Of a DNA stretch of 64,000 nucleotides, positions 54,300-64,000 are shown piece by piece; positions within the stretch are counted from its first letter, which is position 1, and the number at the start of each line of letters is the position of its first letter. The notes under the pieces were generated by a model, which searched no databases, was not told the origin of the DNA, and saw nothing but the letters and a program-made list of their open reading frames with translations. The position numbers and the translations under genes are program-made. Origin of the DNA: Micropterix aruncella (lineage: Eukaryota; Arthropoda; Insecta; Lepidoptera; Micropterigidae); the NCBI GenBank assembly GCA_944548615.1, contig OX155974.1:2790001-2854000 (forward strand). Reading direction: 5' to 3'.

Positions 54300-54610
54300 T
54301 CGTCAGCTAATCTCGGAACTCGTTACTTCCTTCATGATTCCCACCCCAATATCGTGTTCTAATTGGCCAAAGAAGGCCGTTTAGCAGTAAGCAGGGTATG
54401 TTCAATTCGGACCGGGCTCTGAGCGCGCTTAGTGCTTTGAGCTAAGGACAATTCGGAACGCGTCCTTCATTTATTAAATCGAATATTCCTATTTATCGGC
54501 GCTATATTAAATTTTTTATCATCTTGGTGGGATATAGTCGATAATTATTGCTAGTCGATAATGATTGATAATTTCCCTGCTATCTCCTAGAGCAGCGTTT
54601 CCCAATTAGT
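54300..54610 (-). repeat. Dispersed repeat, inverse copy
   Basis: Matches 3740-4010 in inverse orientation (GGGCTCTGAGCGCGCTTAGT; GCTATCTCCTAGAGCAGC). Confidence 0.5.
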
Positions 54611-54696
54611 GTTACGCGTACCCCCAAGGGTACCTACGCGAAGTTGCATCAAGGGTACGCGTGGCAATCTCTTGACTAAAATCATTTAATTAGTAA

Positions 54697-55000
54697 GGGG
54701 CTCTCTAGACGATCAAGCATACTTGACAAGCATCGCGTCGCGGGCTGGGAAGGGATCGTAAACCGCAGGAAAAATGCAAATATTTTTTTAAAACATTTAC
54801 CAAAAATGTCTAAGGGATTAACATTAATTAGACGTAATTGATTGATGAATGACATGACTCCCTGGTATAAACTACAAAATTAGGCATTTTTGGTACTTGA
54901 ATGTTTTAAAAAAATATTTGCATTTTTCCTGCGGTTTACGATCCCCTCCCAGCCCGCGACGCGATGCTTGTCAAGCATGCTTGATCGTCTAGGGAGCCCC
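54697..55000. mobile_element. MITE with TAA target duplication, 304 bp
   Basis: GGGGCTCTCTAGACGATCAA and inverse TTGATCGTCTAGGGAGCCCC; the arms extend about 115 bp (CATCGCGTCGCGGGCTGGGA; TCGTAAACCGCAGGAAAAAT). TAA at 54694-54696 and 55001-55003 suggests the PIF/Harbinger class. No coding content. Confidence 0.85.
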
Positions 55001-55003
55001 TAA

Positions 55004-56540
55004 GGGCCGGGCAACACGATGCGGTGCCGCTGCGGCGTCCTACATACTATATTTTTTAATAATATCCATGGTATGTCACAAGGTGCGTTCCGGCGTCGCA
55101 CCGCACACATACCGGTAATATGCACCGAAGCGGCACCGCTCATTTGTGAAGCGCAGTCGAAGGAGGGTAGGTACATGCTTGCCTGTTTCAATTGTTTTTA
55201 AGAGCCCGTTCACATATTTTTTCCAGAAAGGCAAGAAAAGTGGATTTTTGGCGTTCTAATTCCAAGAAATAAAGAGATTTCTACAAACTTTAATTACTGA
55301 ATTACCTGGACCATTTCTTGATGTTGACCATAGCGGCCTTTAATTTTAGATGTAACGAATATTATTTACTTATTCAGCCCATTTTCCGAAAGTCGTTATT
55401 CGTAAAACGCTCGGAAGGCAAACTTTGAGCTCCTTAATACAGTAATATCACTACAACGAAAACCGTACACTATTTTTTTTTATGTCCGTCATGTATTCTT
55501 GATGTACACTACGGCTTTATTTTTTCGTTTTTTGACCCCATATCCAAGGTATACATTACTTACAATTACACAAAATTAAAAAAAAATCTTCCTGTATCAT
55601 TCTAATTTTCTCAGAAATAAAATAAGATTCTTATATAATACTTATACTATATTAAAGTTCACTCTTTTAGCAATACGACATAATATAAATTATTGTCATT
55701 AGAAAGGAGAAAACACTGCAAAAAACAATTAGAAATTGTGTATATATTTGCTTGCGCAAGAGAAGAGCGCTCAGTGCCGCGGTTTTTCTCCCAGGGTTGA
55801 ATAGTTATTTATTTATCCTATCTTCTATAGTTACATCCAAAAAAAAATGCGTTCATTTTTTCAACTCATTTTAAAAGAATACCTACGCTATTTTGTAATA
55901 CGGCTCTTGTATTTTTGTTAATATTTAATCGAAGTGTTTAAAATGAGTATTAAGGAAGAAGATTTTGGCATTGAATACCTCATTTCACTAGTTCTACGTC
56001 GATATCGAGTCAGTATCGAGAAGAGACACACGTATTTTAACATTCTCGCTTTCAAAGTGTTCCTAACCAAATAGATCTATATCGATATTTGTATTGCAAC
56101 TCACTGTGTTATAGCGACCCACAACCAGCCCGCGACAGTAAGGATCCTATCGTAAAGGCCAACGCTGGGATTATAAACGAAAACATCAGTGGATCGACCG
56201 ACCATTGTAATTACGAGGCAACACGGCACCGCTCCGAATCACTTCGCTCACCACTATGTCTATTTATTCTTCAAACTTTATTCTGTGAGTAACGATCACT
56301 GGGCCATTCGCCATTCACTTATTTTTGGAGACTTTAAATAGATAATTCTTAAAATGTAATTATTTGAAACGTCACATTTTTACCGCCTTTTTGATTTTGC
56401 ACGGAAGAGCGATTCGTCGCGTCGCTGGCTCGCAACGGCTGCTTATGTCAACGCTGAAAATACACGCGCCACTTTTGAGTCACCGACTGCGTCGCTTGCA
56501 TGCAACTTACGAACAGTGTTGAGAGTATCAATTCCTAACT
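55004..56540. other. No gene seen
   Basis: Starts with a small inverted repeat (GCGGTGCCGCTGCGGCGTC / CCGAAGCGGCACCGC) at 55020-55140. The rest is AT-rich with no supported frame. Confidence 0.4.
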
Positions 56541-59500
56541 ATGCCTTGCTCCGTATGCGGGTTGGTAGTTGAAGAAGGTGCGGTATTATTGCAGTATAGG
56601 TACCTCTTCTAGATTGTTGATTTTTTAACGTCACCAGACTATATTCACCACGCTGATTCCGAATCTGCAATAATATTTATTCGGTCGCAATAAATAAGCA
56701 AGATATAGGCATTCAAAAAAGCGCCAAACCCACACATTTCGGTAGTTTTTTTTTAAAATAATACATAAACACCTATTTGGCGGTAAGTTAGGTTAGGTTA
56801 GGTTAGTTTTTTTTAAAACAACCTTAAAAACTAAGGTAAAAAAATTTTTTTTTTTTTTTGTAAGTATGTAAATTTGGTTTCGAAAATTTACGCGTCCGAA
56901 GCTTTTTTCTTTCACATTTAGCATTACAATGATCTAACCTAGTAGTATTTCTTTGTTTTTTCGATTTCTGAGAAAGGTACCTATACTTCCGAAGGTGCGT
57001 TATGCTCGGCCTGTAAGTCCAAAGTCTATTTTCGCTGCAGTGACATCAGTAAGACTACTACGTTTTTGTAACTATGTCAAATTGACTCAGGATAAGAAGG
57101 CAAAGTGAAAGTGTAGCTCGTGCAAAAATCCCACCGATTCGGCCTGCGCAGACTCATTAATGCAGGCAATACAGAAAATTCAGGCATATATCAGCCTTAT
57201 GTCTAACCTTCACAAGGATATCAGTGCGATGAAAGCTGAATTTCAAGAATTCAAAACTTCCATTGACTATTGTTCTAAGCCCGTGGATGAATTTGGCACC
57301 AAACTCAAGCTGATGGAAGAACAATTAAAGAAGGTAGACTCCTTAGAAGCCAATGTCATCCAACTTCGTGAGGCTGTCTTGAAATTACAGGAGGATTCCC
57401 AAAGAAGATATCAATTCGTCAGATCTAACAACCTAGAAATTAAGGGTATTCCTGAACGCAAAAATGAGAACCCAACGGACCTCATTATGGCAGTCGCAAG
57501 AAACATCGACTTTCATCTTCCACCTAACTAAAAATATAAATATAAATACCAAACAGGAAACCCAAATGTATTATTGTCAAGTTTGTGAGGTGCCATTTGA
57601 AAGAAGGCTTCATTGCTGCATATAAAGCTGCTCGGGGGATCACCACTTCTGATATTGGACTACCGGGAGATAAAAAGCAGATATTCGTGAACAACATATC
57701 ACTGCTTTTAATAAAAAATGATGTTTCATGCATAATCGAATGCGAAGCAGAAAAGATATCAGTTTTGCTGGGTTTCCAACTGCCGCATTCACGTGCGACA
57801 ACATGAAAAGGCTCAAGCAATTTTTATAGGAAGAGAAATGATCCTGAAAAAAATCGTTTAATTTGCCATCTTACACCATTTCACCTCAAATGACCCTTCT
57901 AAAAAGCTTTCTCCTTACTATTTAATATCAACAATTTTAAGCCCATCTAAGTTGTTCCAATGTCAGTCCTGTATCCTTATCCAATACATATACTTTTTTA
58001 TAGTGATACATTCCACCTATTTATATTCTAAAGCTACTGTTTATATTTTATGTATAGCACTTTATATTTTCCCTGATTTATTTCAATACCTTTACATGAA
58101 TATTAGTAACTATCACTTTCAATTTAATCGTCATAACCTCTTGTATGTTCAATCACCGTGTATCGATTATTTCTCATTGGTCCTGGGTAATGTTGTATAC
58201 TTATCAATACTTGGCATTATTGTGCATAATTTGTTCTATCCATCTGCGTCTTCATTGTGTTGTTTCTCTGTTATTTTTCAAGATCCACTCATATCAAATT
58301 TAATAATAATAATAATAATAATAAACTCTTTATTCTTAAGAAAAGGCGAGCTTATTGCCTGCAGGCAATATTTTAGAGCTAACCTATACTATTGTAAGAA
58401 CATTATTTGCGAGTAGACTACATAACTTAACCTATATAAAGAGTATGACAAATAAAATAGAGGATAGAAAGAAGTATATACTTTACTCTTTGTGGGCACA
58501 GATTTGCCACATCAAAATAATCTAACACCTATAAGGACGCTAAAGTTTTAAAAGGAGGGGAATGGGAGGGGAGAGGGAATTTATCTGGAGGATTTCAAAT
58601 GCTCTCTGAGTCTGTTTTTAAAAGTTGTTATGCTTGGCGCGGTTCTCACATTTTTCGGCAAAGCATTCCAAAGACGTGCTCCATGCACGGTGAAAGAGAA
58701 TGAGAAGAAGTCACTGCTGTGACTAGGGATAGAGAGTAGCAGGTTGTTTTTTGATCTCAGAGGGCGTTCATGAGCCGATAGTGCAGTAAATCTGCCGGTA
58801 AGATAATTGGGAGCGACGCCATCCAAGATCTTGAAAAGCATACAGAGAACTCGCATGTCTCTTTTCTCCCGGGTCGACAGCCAGTGAAGCTTCTCTCTGT
58901 ACTCCGTGATGTGGTCAAATTTTCTGAGGCCATGGATATACCGAATGCAAACATTTTGGAGACGCTCAACTTTGGTGGATAACTCCTCTGTGAGGTCGAG
59001 AAATGCGACATCTCCATAATCCAGAAGGGGGAGGAGAGCAGACTGACAAATCGTAATCTTGCTCTCCTCCGGGAGGATATTTTATATTATTTGTTCAATT
59101 TAGTAAAATACTTTCTTAACCCACTTATTTTATTTATTGGGCGTAAGCTTTGTTTTGGTCCAAGTGCCATACGGCTCTTTATGAAATTATTCATCTATTA
59201 CCAAAATGTTAGATGTGTCCGAACCAAAGCAAACGCAATCCTACAAAGCATATTATACAATGAATTCGACATTATTGCACTAACTGAAACCATTTAATTA
59301 TACTATAAACGGTTTCTCGATAATCAAGAAGAATGCAATCTGGGATCTAGGTGTTTTTTAGATAGTAAGTTATTATTTAACTATCGCATAGATAACATCA
59401 CTAAAAAAGCATATAGTATGTTAGGATTCGTACTTCGATCTTCAAAACAGTTCTCAGTTAAACATTCTCTCTTACTCTTATACAACGCATTTGTCCGCAG

Positions 59501-60260
59501 TCACATCGAATATGCATCTCAAATATGGTCTCCTAGCTATAATGTTCACGTAAAAAGAATTGAACGTATACCAAATTTGTTCTTGAAACATTTGAATTAT
59601 TGTTTCTTTTGTCCTTTCCCAATTACAGCGAAGCAGCTAGCTTTCATGGTCTTCAATCCCTACAATCCCGAAGAAAATGTGCAGATGTGGTGTTTTTCCA
59701 TAAATTGTTGACAGGTTACATTGATTGTTCGGATCTTCTTGGAATGGTATCTTTTCGTGTGCCATCGCGACTCACTCGCCAAACGGAGTTGTTCCACCTA
59801 CCGCAGGTTGGCACTAATTATGCACAAAACTGTTTTATTTATAATATGTAAAATTATTATAGAGTATGTAAAATTTATAATACGCAGCTCGGCGATATTG
59901 ACGTATTCAATTCGTCATCTATCGCTCTTAAAAAAGCAATAATTAATGACGGTGCTGACGTATCATTGTAATCGCACTATGTAATATAATATTAATAATA
60001 TGTATTCAAGAATATATTTAAATATGTATACATTATGGAACGTGTATTCACATAAAATTGTATTTTTTTATAAGACTACCCCCTTCCCAATTCCCACCTC
60101 CTTTTATGTGTGTATTCTTCATAGAAAACTGTTAAGTGTTTAAATTATTAATATTTAAGTGGAAACATGTTATTAGCATTATCTTTGAAACTTAGTAATT
60201 TTGTACCCAATATTTTGTAAAAGCTGTTTGTTTCCTTAACAATAATAAAATAAAATAAAA
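56541..60260 (+). mobile_element. Jockey-like LINE, internally deleted and interrupted
   Basis: ORF1 part: MPCSVCGLVVEEGA (56541) with GALCSACKSKVYFRCSDI near 57000 suggests a PHD-type zinc module. It is followed by a coiled-coil region at 57160-57531 (SMKAEFQEF-like heptads, LKLMEEQLKKVDSLEANVIQ, SNNLEIKGIPERKNENPTDL). ORF2: only the endonuclease start at about 59180-59296 (YYQNVRCVRTKANAILQSIL, YNEFDIIALTETI) and the RT tail from 59400 (SLLLLYNAFVRSHIEYASQI) remain, joined by a large deletion. Another LINE is nested at 58300-59085. Ends in AATAAAATAAAATAAAAATT near 60260. Confidence 0.7.
58300..59085 (-). mobile_element. CR1/Jockey-like LINE 3' copy, nested
   Basis: The minus strand reads QSALLPLLDYGDVAFLDLTE, VERLQNVCIRYIHGLRKFDH, EKLHWLSTREKRHA and, in another frame, FKILDGVAPNYLTGRFTALS to FKNRLREHLKSSR. 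The 3' end at the left carries an (ATT)n tail at 58303-58325 and the TTGCCTGCAGGCAATA signature shared with 2305-2405. Confidence 0.75.
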
Positions 60261-60958
60261 ATTAATTACCTACAACACTATTTGCGCACTGCGGCGTCGT
60301 AGTAACGTTGCGGCGCCGCGCCGTGCACTCACATTAATAGGTGCACTGTACTACGTGTGTATGCCTATACGGCGAAATCTTTGCAGTGCGACGATAATAT
60401 GACCAGTAAACATGACCTAACGATTAAAATTATTTTTTAAATATAAAATGCTACTTTTTGTGACTTAAATATAAAAGTTAGACATATGCCGTCGCTGATT
60501 TTTTGTAGGCATTACCAAGCTCTACAATTTTCTCTAGAACTCAATCATATATCTCTCATCGTTAAAGCAGCATTCGTAAGAAACGTTTTCATTCGATCGT
60601 TTTTTCTCCGACTTACCTTGCAAATCCAACTACCACGACAAAGTCTTTTCACTTTTGAGATTAATATATAGCCTATGACACTCACAAATAACGTGGCTTT
60701 CTATTGGTAAAAGAATTTTCAAATTCGGTTCAGTAGATCCAGAGATTACTTCCTACAACCTCACAAACTTTACCTCTTTCTAATATTAGTATAGATGACC
60801 TTACTTTTGGGACATGCCCTGTATTTCTCATAGCAACCTATTAATTCTTATAAAAATGCTTCTTTTTGTTGGCTAGAGTAGACAGCCATACATAATATGA
60901 TAGCCATACTCAAGAATGGGTTGAAATAAATTAGTTAGGTCGTAAGATCCAACCTTTG
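60261..60958. other. No gene seen
   Basis: A short GC-rich stretch at 60285-60335 (GCGGCGTCGTAGTAACGTTG), then AT-rich sequence. The open frame at 60486-60671 has no domain. Confidence 0.35.
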
Positions 60959-61618
60959 TTAACCCCTCAAGGGGCGAGTGTAAAACCTGTCATTTCTGAG
61001 AGTTGAAGGTCAAAAATATAGCACTTTATAGAAACGATCATAAGAAACTACTTGATGGATCATGAAAAGAAGAAATGTTGAATGATCGCATTGAAATTTG
61101 AAATATAAAATATTAAAATCTCATTTTGTAAAACAATTAGATAATTATGAATAATTATTAGAAAGTTGGAGAACTGAAAAGAACTCACTTATTCAGCGAT
61201 ATCGATGTTTTATCTCAAAATACGAAACATTATCTAGAAATTGTAAACACATTTGTGTAACTTATTACATGCTTTACCAAATGTATTAGTTTGTTTTATT
61301 TATTTTCACACATATATCCGAAGAGAAGCACAGATAAGAGCAATGGCAGCACTCGACAAAGTGCCCCCAGAATACAAACAATCGTATTAGGGATTCTAGA
61401 CTGCGAGAAGCAAGACTGAATAATCAAAACAATACAAAATTTATCCGTCTTTCTCACACATATCTAAGAGGGGGTGGTTGCACTGTGATTTTGGTGTAAA
61501 TTCAGTTCGTTGAGAGCGCGGTTTGTCGCGCCGCGCTCGTACCCGTTTTGGGACGTTACTGAGCATTGACTACAATACATCGTACCTGATTCGGGACGTT
61601 ACTGTCTTGAGGGGTTAA
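60959..61618. mobile_element. Complete TTAA element, 660 bp
   Basis: TTAACCCCTCAAG at the left and CTTGAGGGGTTAA at the right are perfect 13 bp inverses including TTAA. The interior (AAATCTCATTTTGTAAAACA) links it to 5582, 8839 and 15828. A TTAA target is the piggyBac hallmark, but no transposase is present. Confidence 0.75.
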
Positions 61619-61659
61619 TTTACTTTCAAAAAAAAAAAAAACAATTCCAAAAATGTTTC

Positions 61660-61665
61660 TTTATT
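61660..61665 (-). terminator. Polyadenylation signal of PSMA2
   Basis: AATAAA on the minus strand, 80 bases after the PSMA2 stop codon, in an AT-rich 3' UTR. Confidence 0.7.
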
Positions 61666-61745
61666 GATACCGGTTTGAAAACTTACAAATTCGGACGTGA
61701 ATAATTATAAAAAAATTAAATGAGCGTCGGGAAACGTGAAATTGA

Positions 61746-61920
61746 TTAAGGAATGTTGGCTAGGTAGTCCTTGACGTGGTTGGGTTCCAGTCTGCGGAAA
61801 CCGTTTGCGTCGCAGATTCCCACCTCGATGTTGTCGGCGGTGATTTGGCCTTCGAACGACTCCTTCAGCGTCAAGATGGCCGTGTGCACAGCATCGTCCA
61901 CTTCCAGGTCTTCACTGTAC
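61746..61920 (-). CDS. Prosalpha2: Proteasome subunit alpha type-2, last exon
   Basis: The minus-strand exon begins after the acceptor TTTTTACAG at 61921 and encodes [40 protein letters not shown] and [17 protein letters not shown], then TAA at 61748-61746. This is the conserved C-terminus of proteasome alpha 2 (PSMA2), a component of the outer ring of the 20S core particle that gates substrate entry. The exon starts with one base of a split codon (phase 2/1 junction, probably Arg before Tyr). Length and ending match the family. Upstream exons must lie right of the window, because 61975-64000 holds only repeats. An AATAAA follows 80 bases downstream. Confidence 0.95.
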
Positions 61921-61984
61921 CTGTAAAAAGCAAAACAAATGTACTGAATGCGAGGGAACAAGCGAATAAAGCTTAAACGTCAGT

Positions 61985-62060
61985 TCAAACGTCAACGAGC
62001 ATTCTTAACATACGTCGAGGGTGCGACGGATCGAATAAGTATGATAATATACATTAATCT
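61985..62060 (+). mobile_element. Penelope-like fragment
   Basis: AACGAGCATTCTTAACATACGTCGAGGG..GATCGAATAAGTATGAT matches 34918-34970 of the intact element (SRAFLPYVKGVTDRISKM). It lies in the last PSMA2 intron. Confidence 0.7.
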
Positions 62061-62314
62061 TCAAACTAAAACTCCATCTCTGATTCCTGTACTACTTCAA
62101 ACGTTGGCCACAGCGATAGCTAACGTTTGGTGAAAAAAGGAGAAGAGTGAGTTCATCGAGTCGTGATGGTAATCTTCAGTCTTACCGTTTTATGTGGAAT
62201 GTACACTATAGCGTACAAAAACTATTAGTAACGTCGGTGCCGTACACCCTGTGGGGAACGGCTGGCCGTATTTGTAGGATTTGGATCCTAATACACGTTC
62301 TCCGTGAAGTAATA

Positions 62315-62935
62315 CTGGCTCTAAAGGCAAAAAACATCTCACTGCAAAACCTTTCTCAATAATCGAGAAAGCTTCAGATTGGATTATGGAGGTCGATTCG
62401 GTCTCTAAGCAGTATAAATTCCCTGAAAGTCTCGGATGCACAGCCCTGCGTCCAGATATAACTCTTTACTCTCTATCTCGGAAGATGGTCCTTATCGTAG
62501 AATTAACTGTTCCATGGGAATCAAATATCCCAAAAGACCACGAGTACAAATTAAATAAATACCATGACCTCGCAAATGCCGTCACCCGGAACGGCTTCAC
62601 TGTTCACCTTCACGCGGTGGAAGTAGGCGCTCGTGGCCTGCCAGCTAAATCTTTGTTTCACCTTTTTAAAGATCTTGGTCTCTCAACTCCTTTCTAGAAA
62701 AATTATCTAAAACCGCAATTTCTGCATCTCAAATTCTATGGCTTCGAAGAGGGAGGGAATGGGTGGTAAGGTGGACGCTCACATGTGGCAAGACAGCTGT
62801 CCTAAACCTACCACCGCCGGTCGTTAGTCCGGAATCCACCCTTCACCTCCAAGAAGTATAATAATTATATATGATGGGCCCGATTTTTGGTCGGTGAATT
62901 CCATGGCAGCTCCGTTTGTATTTTATTAATAATCC
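62315..62935 (+). mobile_element. R2-like LINE 3' fragment
   Basis: Frame 62386-62697 encodes VDSVSKQYKFPESLGCTALR, PDITLYSLSRKMVLIVELTV and PWESNIPKDHEYKLNKYHDL, the restriction-like endonuclease region with P-D and E-L-T residues and no internal stop, then GFTVHLHAVEVGARGLPAKS. It ends with the family 3' UTR (CAGCTCCGTTTGTATTTTAT). Confidence 0.7.
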
Positions 62936-63202
62936 ATTGCCCATGAACCGACCGATCTGAACATGCAAAATAGGTAGAGATGTGAGTAATCATATTTCGG
63001 AGTGTTAGTCGCCCACCGCTCAAACACAAATCGGCTGCGCGTAAACAAGTGTCGAGTTGTTTGTGATATGGATCGAAAATCGAAAATGCTAGGTACTTTT
63101 TATTATTTAACTAATTAAGTGGTGCGGACGACGAGTATACCTGTCGTGTAAAATAATAAATTACCATTCGATATACAAACTTAATATTTGAGTAAGATAC
63201 TA

Positions 63203-63233
63203 CTGCTGCAGCAGCGGCGGCAGCAGCAGCAGT
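63203..63233. repeat. Short CAG/CTG repeat
   Basis: CTGCTGCAGCAGCGG followed by CGGCAGCAGCAGCAG, flanked by AT-rich sequence; not in a supported coding frame. Confidence 0.8.
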
Positions 63234-63312
63234 ACTATTTTAATCAGATATTTATTTTTTATATCATTTTAATTCCCGTGAAACTTTAAAAATAAATTAC
63301 GCAGTTAACTGG

Positions 63313-64000
63313 TTAACTAAGTACAACCATGAGCGATATGGACTTGAAGAAGTCTCCTTGCGGGGAGATTACAACAGCAACAGTATGGCTCATGCTATTG
63401 GCCTTCAATGCCAGAATGATTGGACAACAATTGGGGACTTTTGCATTCCGCCTCCAATGCACTGGAAGGTAATGCTCTATGACTAGACGCCAGAGATGCT
63501 GAAATTTTATTTGAATGCCTTTCAGCATACACTTCCAGACCCCAGTAACCTCGCTCGTTGGAGCTATGCCGAGGATAGTTCTTGTCCCCTTTGTAGCAAT
63601 ACCCCTTGCACAGCTAGACATATTCTAGCTGGCTGCAAGGTGGCCTTAGATCAAGGACGGTACACTTACTGCCATGACAAAGTTCTCGCTGTTATTCGCA
63701 AGGTAATTAGCCTCTCAGTGGCTCGTGTCAACAAGGGTTTGACATTACCCTCCAAACCCCCAATACAGTTTGTACGGGATGGCTCTAAAGGCAAAAAACA
63801 TTTAACTACAAAACCTTTCTCAATAATTGAGAAAGCTTTAGATTGGATTCTGGAGGTTGATTCGGTCTCTAAGCAGTATAAATTCCCTGAAAGTCTCGGA
63901 TGCACAGCCCTGCGTCCAGATATAACTCTTTACTCTCTATCTCAGAAGGTGGCCCTTATCGTAGAATTAACTGTTCCATGGGAATCAAATATCCCAAAAG
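63313..64000 (+). mobile_element. R2-like LINE copy running off the right edge
   Basis: Collinear with 9205-9895: TTGGGGACTTTTGCATTCCG, the CCHC knuckle and the PD..ELT block are all present. TAG at 63484-63486 and a frameshift near 63355 disable it. The copy continues beyond the window. Confidence 0.7.

Overview
The window is eukaryotic nuclear DNA from an arthropod, almost certainly an insect. It holds intron-split genes with GT-AG junctions, iron-responsive elements (IREs) on a secreted-type ferritin pair, interstitial TTAGG runs, families of single-exon C2H2 zinc-finger genes with HRK-type linkers, and very dense DNA transposons, LINEs, Penelope elements and LTR elements. I cannot place the order with confidence.

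Region 1 (1-17 kb) is a head-to-head ferritin locus. On the minus strand lies the first coding exon (signal peptide) of a probable ferritin heavy-chain homologue, Fer1HCH, with a perfect IRE in its 5' leader at 1255-1279. The rest of that gene lies left of the window. On the plus strand lies a complete ferritin light-chain homologue, Fer2LCH: a 5' UTR exon with its own perfect IRE at 3059-3083, then coding exons 6592-6700, 7986-8216, 10939-11135 and 16529-16684, giving 230 aa. About 1.75 kb separates the IREs and should hold both promoters. The light-chain introns are packed with nested repeats, including a 3.2 kb LTR element inside an R2-like LINE fragment and TTAA-flanked elements.

Region 2 (17-22.4 kb) is a LINE graveyard: an RNase H-bearing LINE split by a pogo/Tigger-type transposon, and RTE-like 3' ends. 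It is followed by a single-exon minus-strand gene, 328 aa, with a possible resemblance to the SPIDR DNA-repair scaffold family.

Region 3 (22.4-51.3 kb) is a zinc-finger cluster: two recently duplicated genes (24598-25755 and 36222-37367), an 11-finger gene (40954-41991), an 8-finger minus-strand gene (50248-51234) and a dead copy of the last (about 44640-45765) broken by a LINE insertion with a 9 bp target duplication. Between them sit two very long (TA)n tracts, a near-intact Penelope-like element with reverse transcriptase and GIY-YIG domains, many foldback/MITE elements, a PIF/Harbinger derivative, and two copies of an odd element whose inverted ends are arrays of a 15 bp unit that read as pentapeptide repeats.

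Region 4 (51.3-64 kb) holds a dead mariner, a 600 bp solo LTR related to the LTR element in Region 1, an internally deleted Jockey-like LINE with another LINE nested in it, a TTAA element, the last exon of proteasome subunit alpha type-2 (minus strand), and two more R2-like fragments, the last running off the right edge.

The host genes form no operon. The clear functional unit is the divergent ferritin pair: both transcripts carry an IRE, so iron-regulatory protein could repress both subunits together when iron is low.
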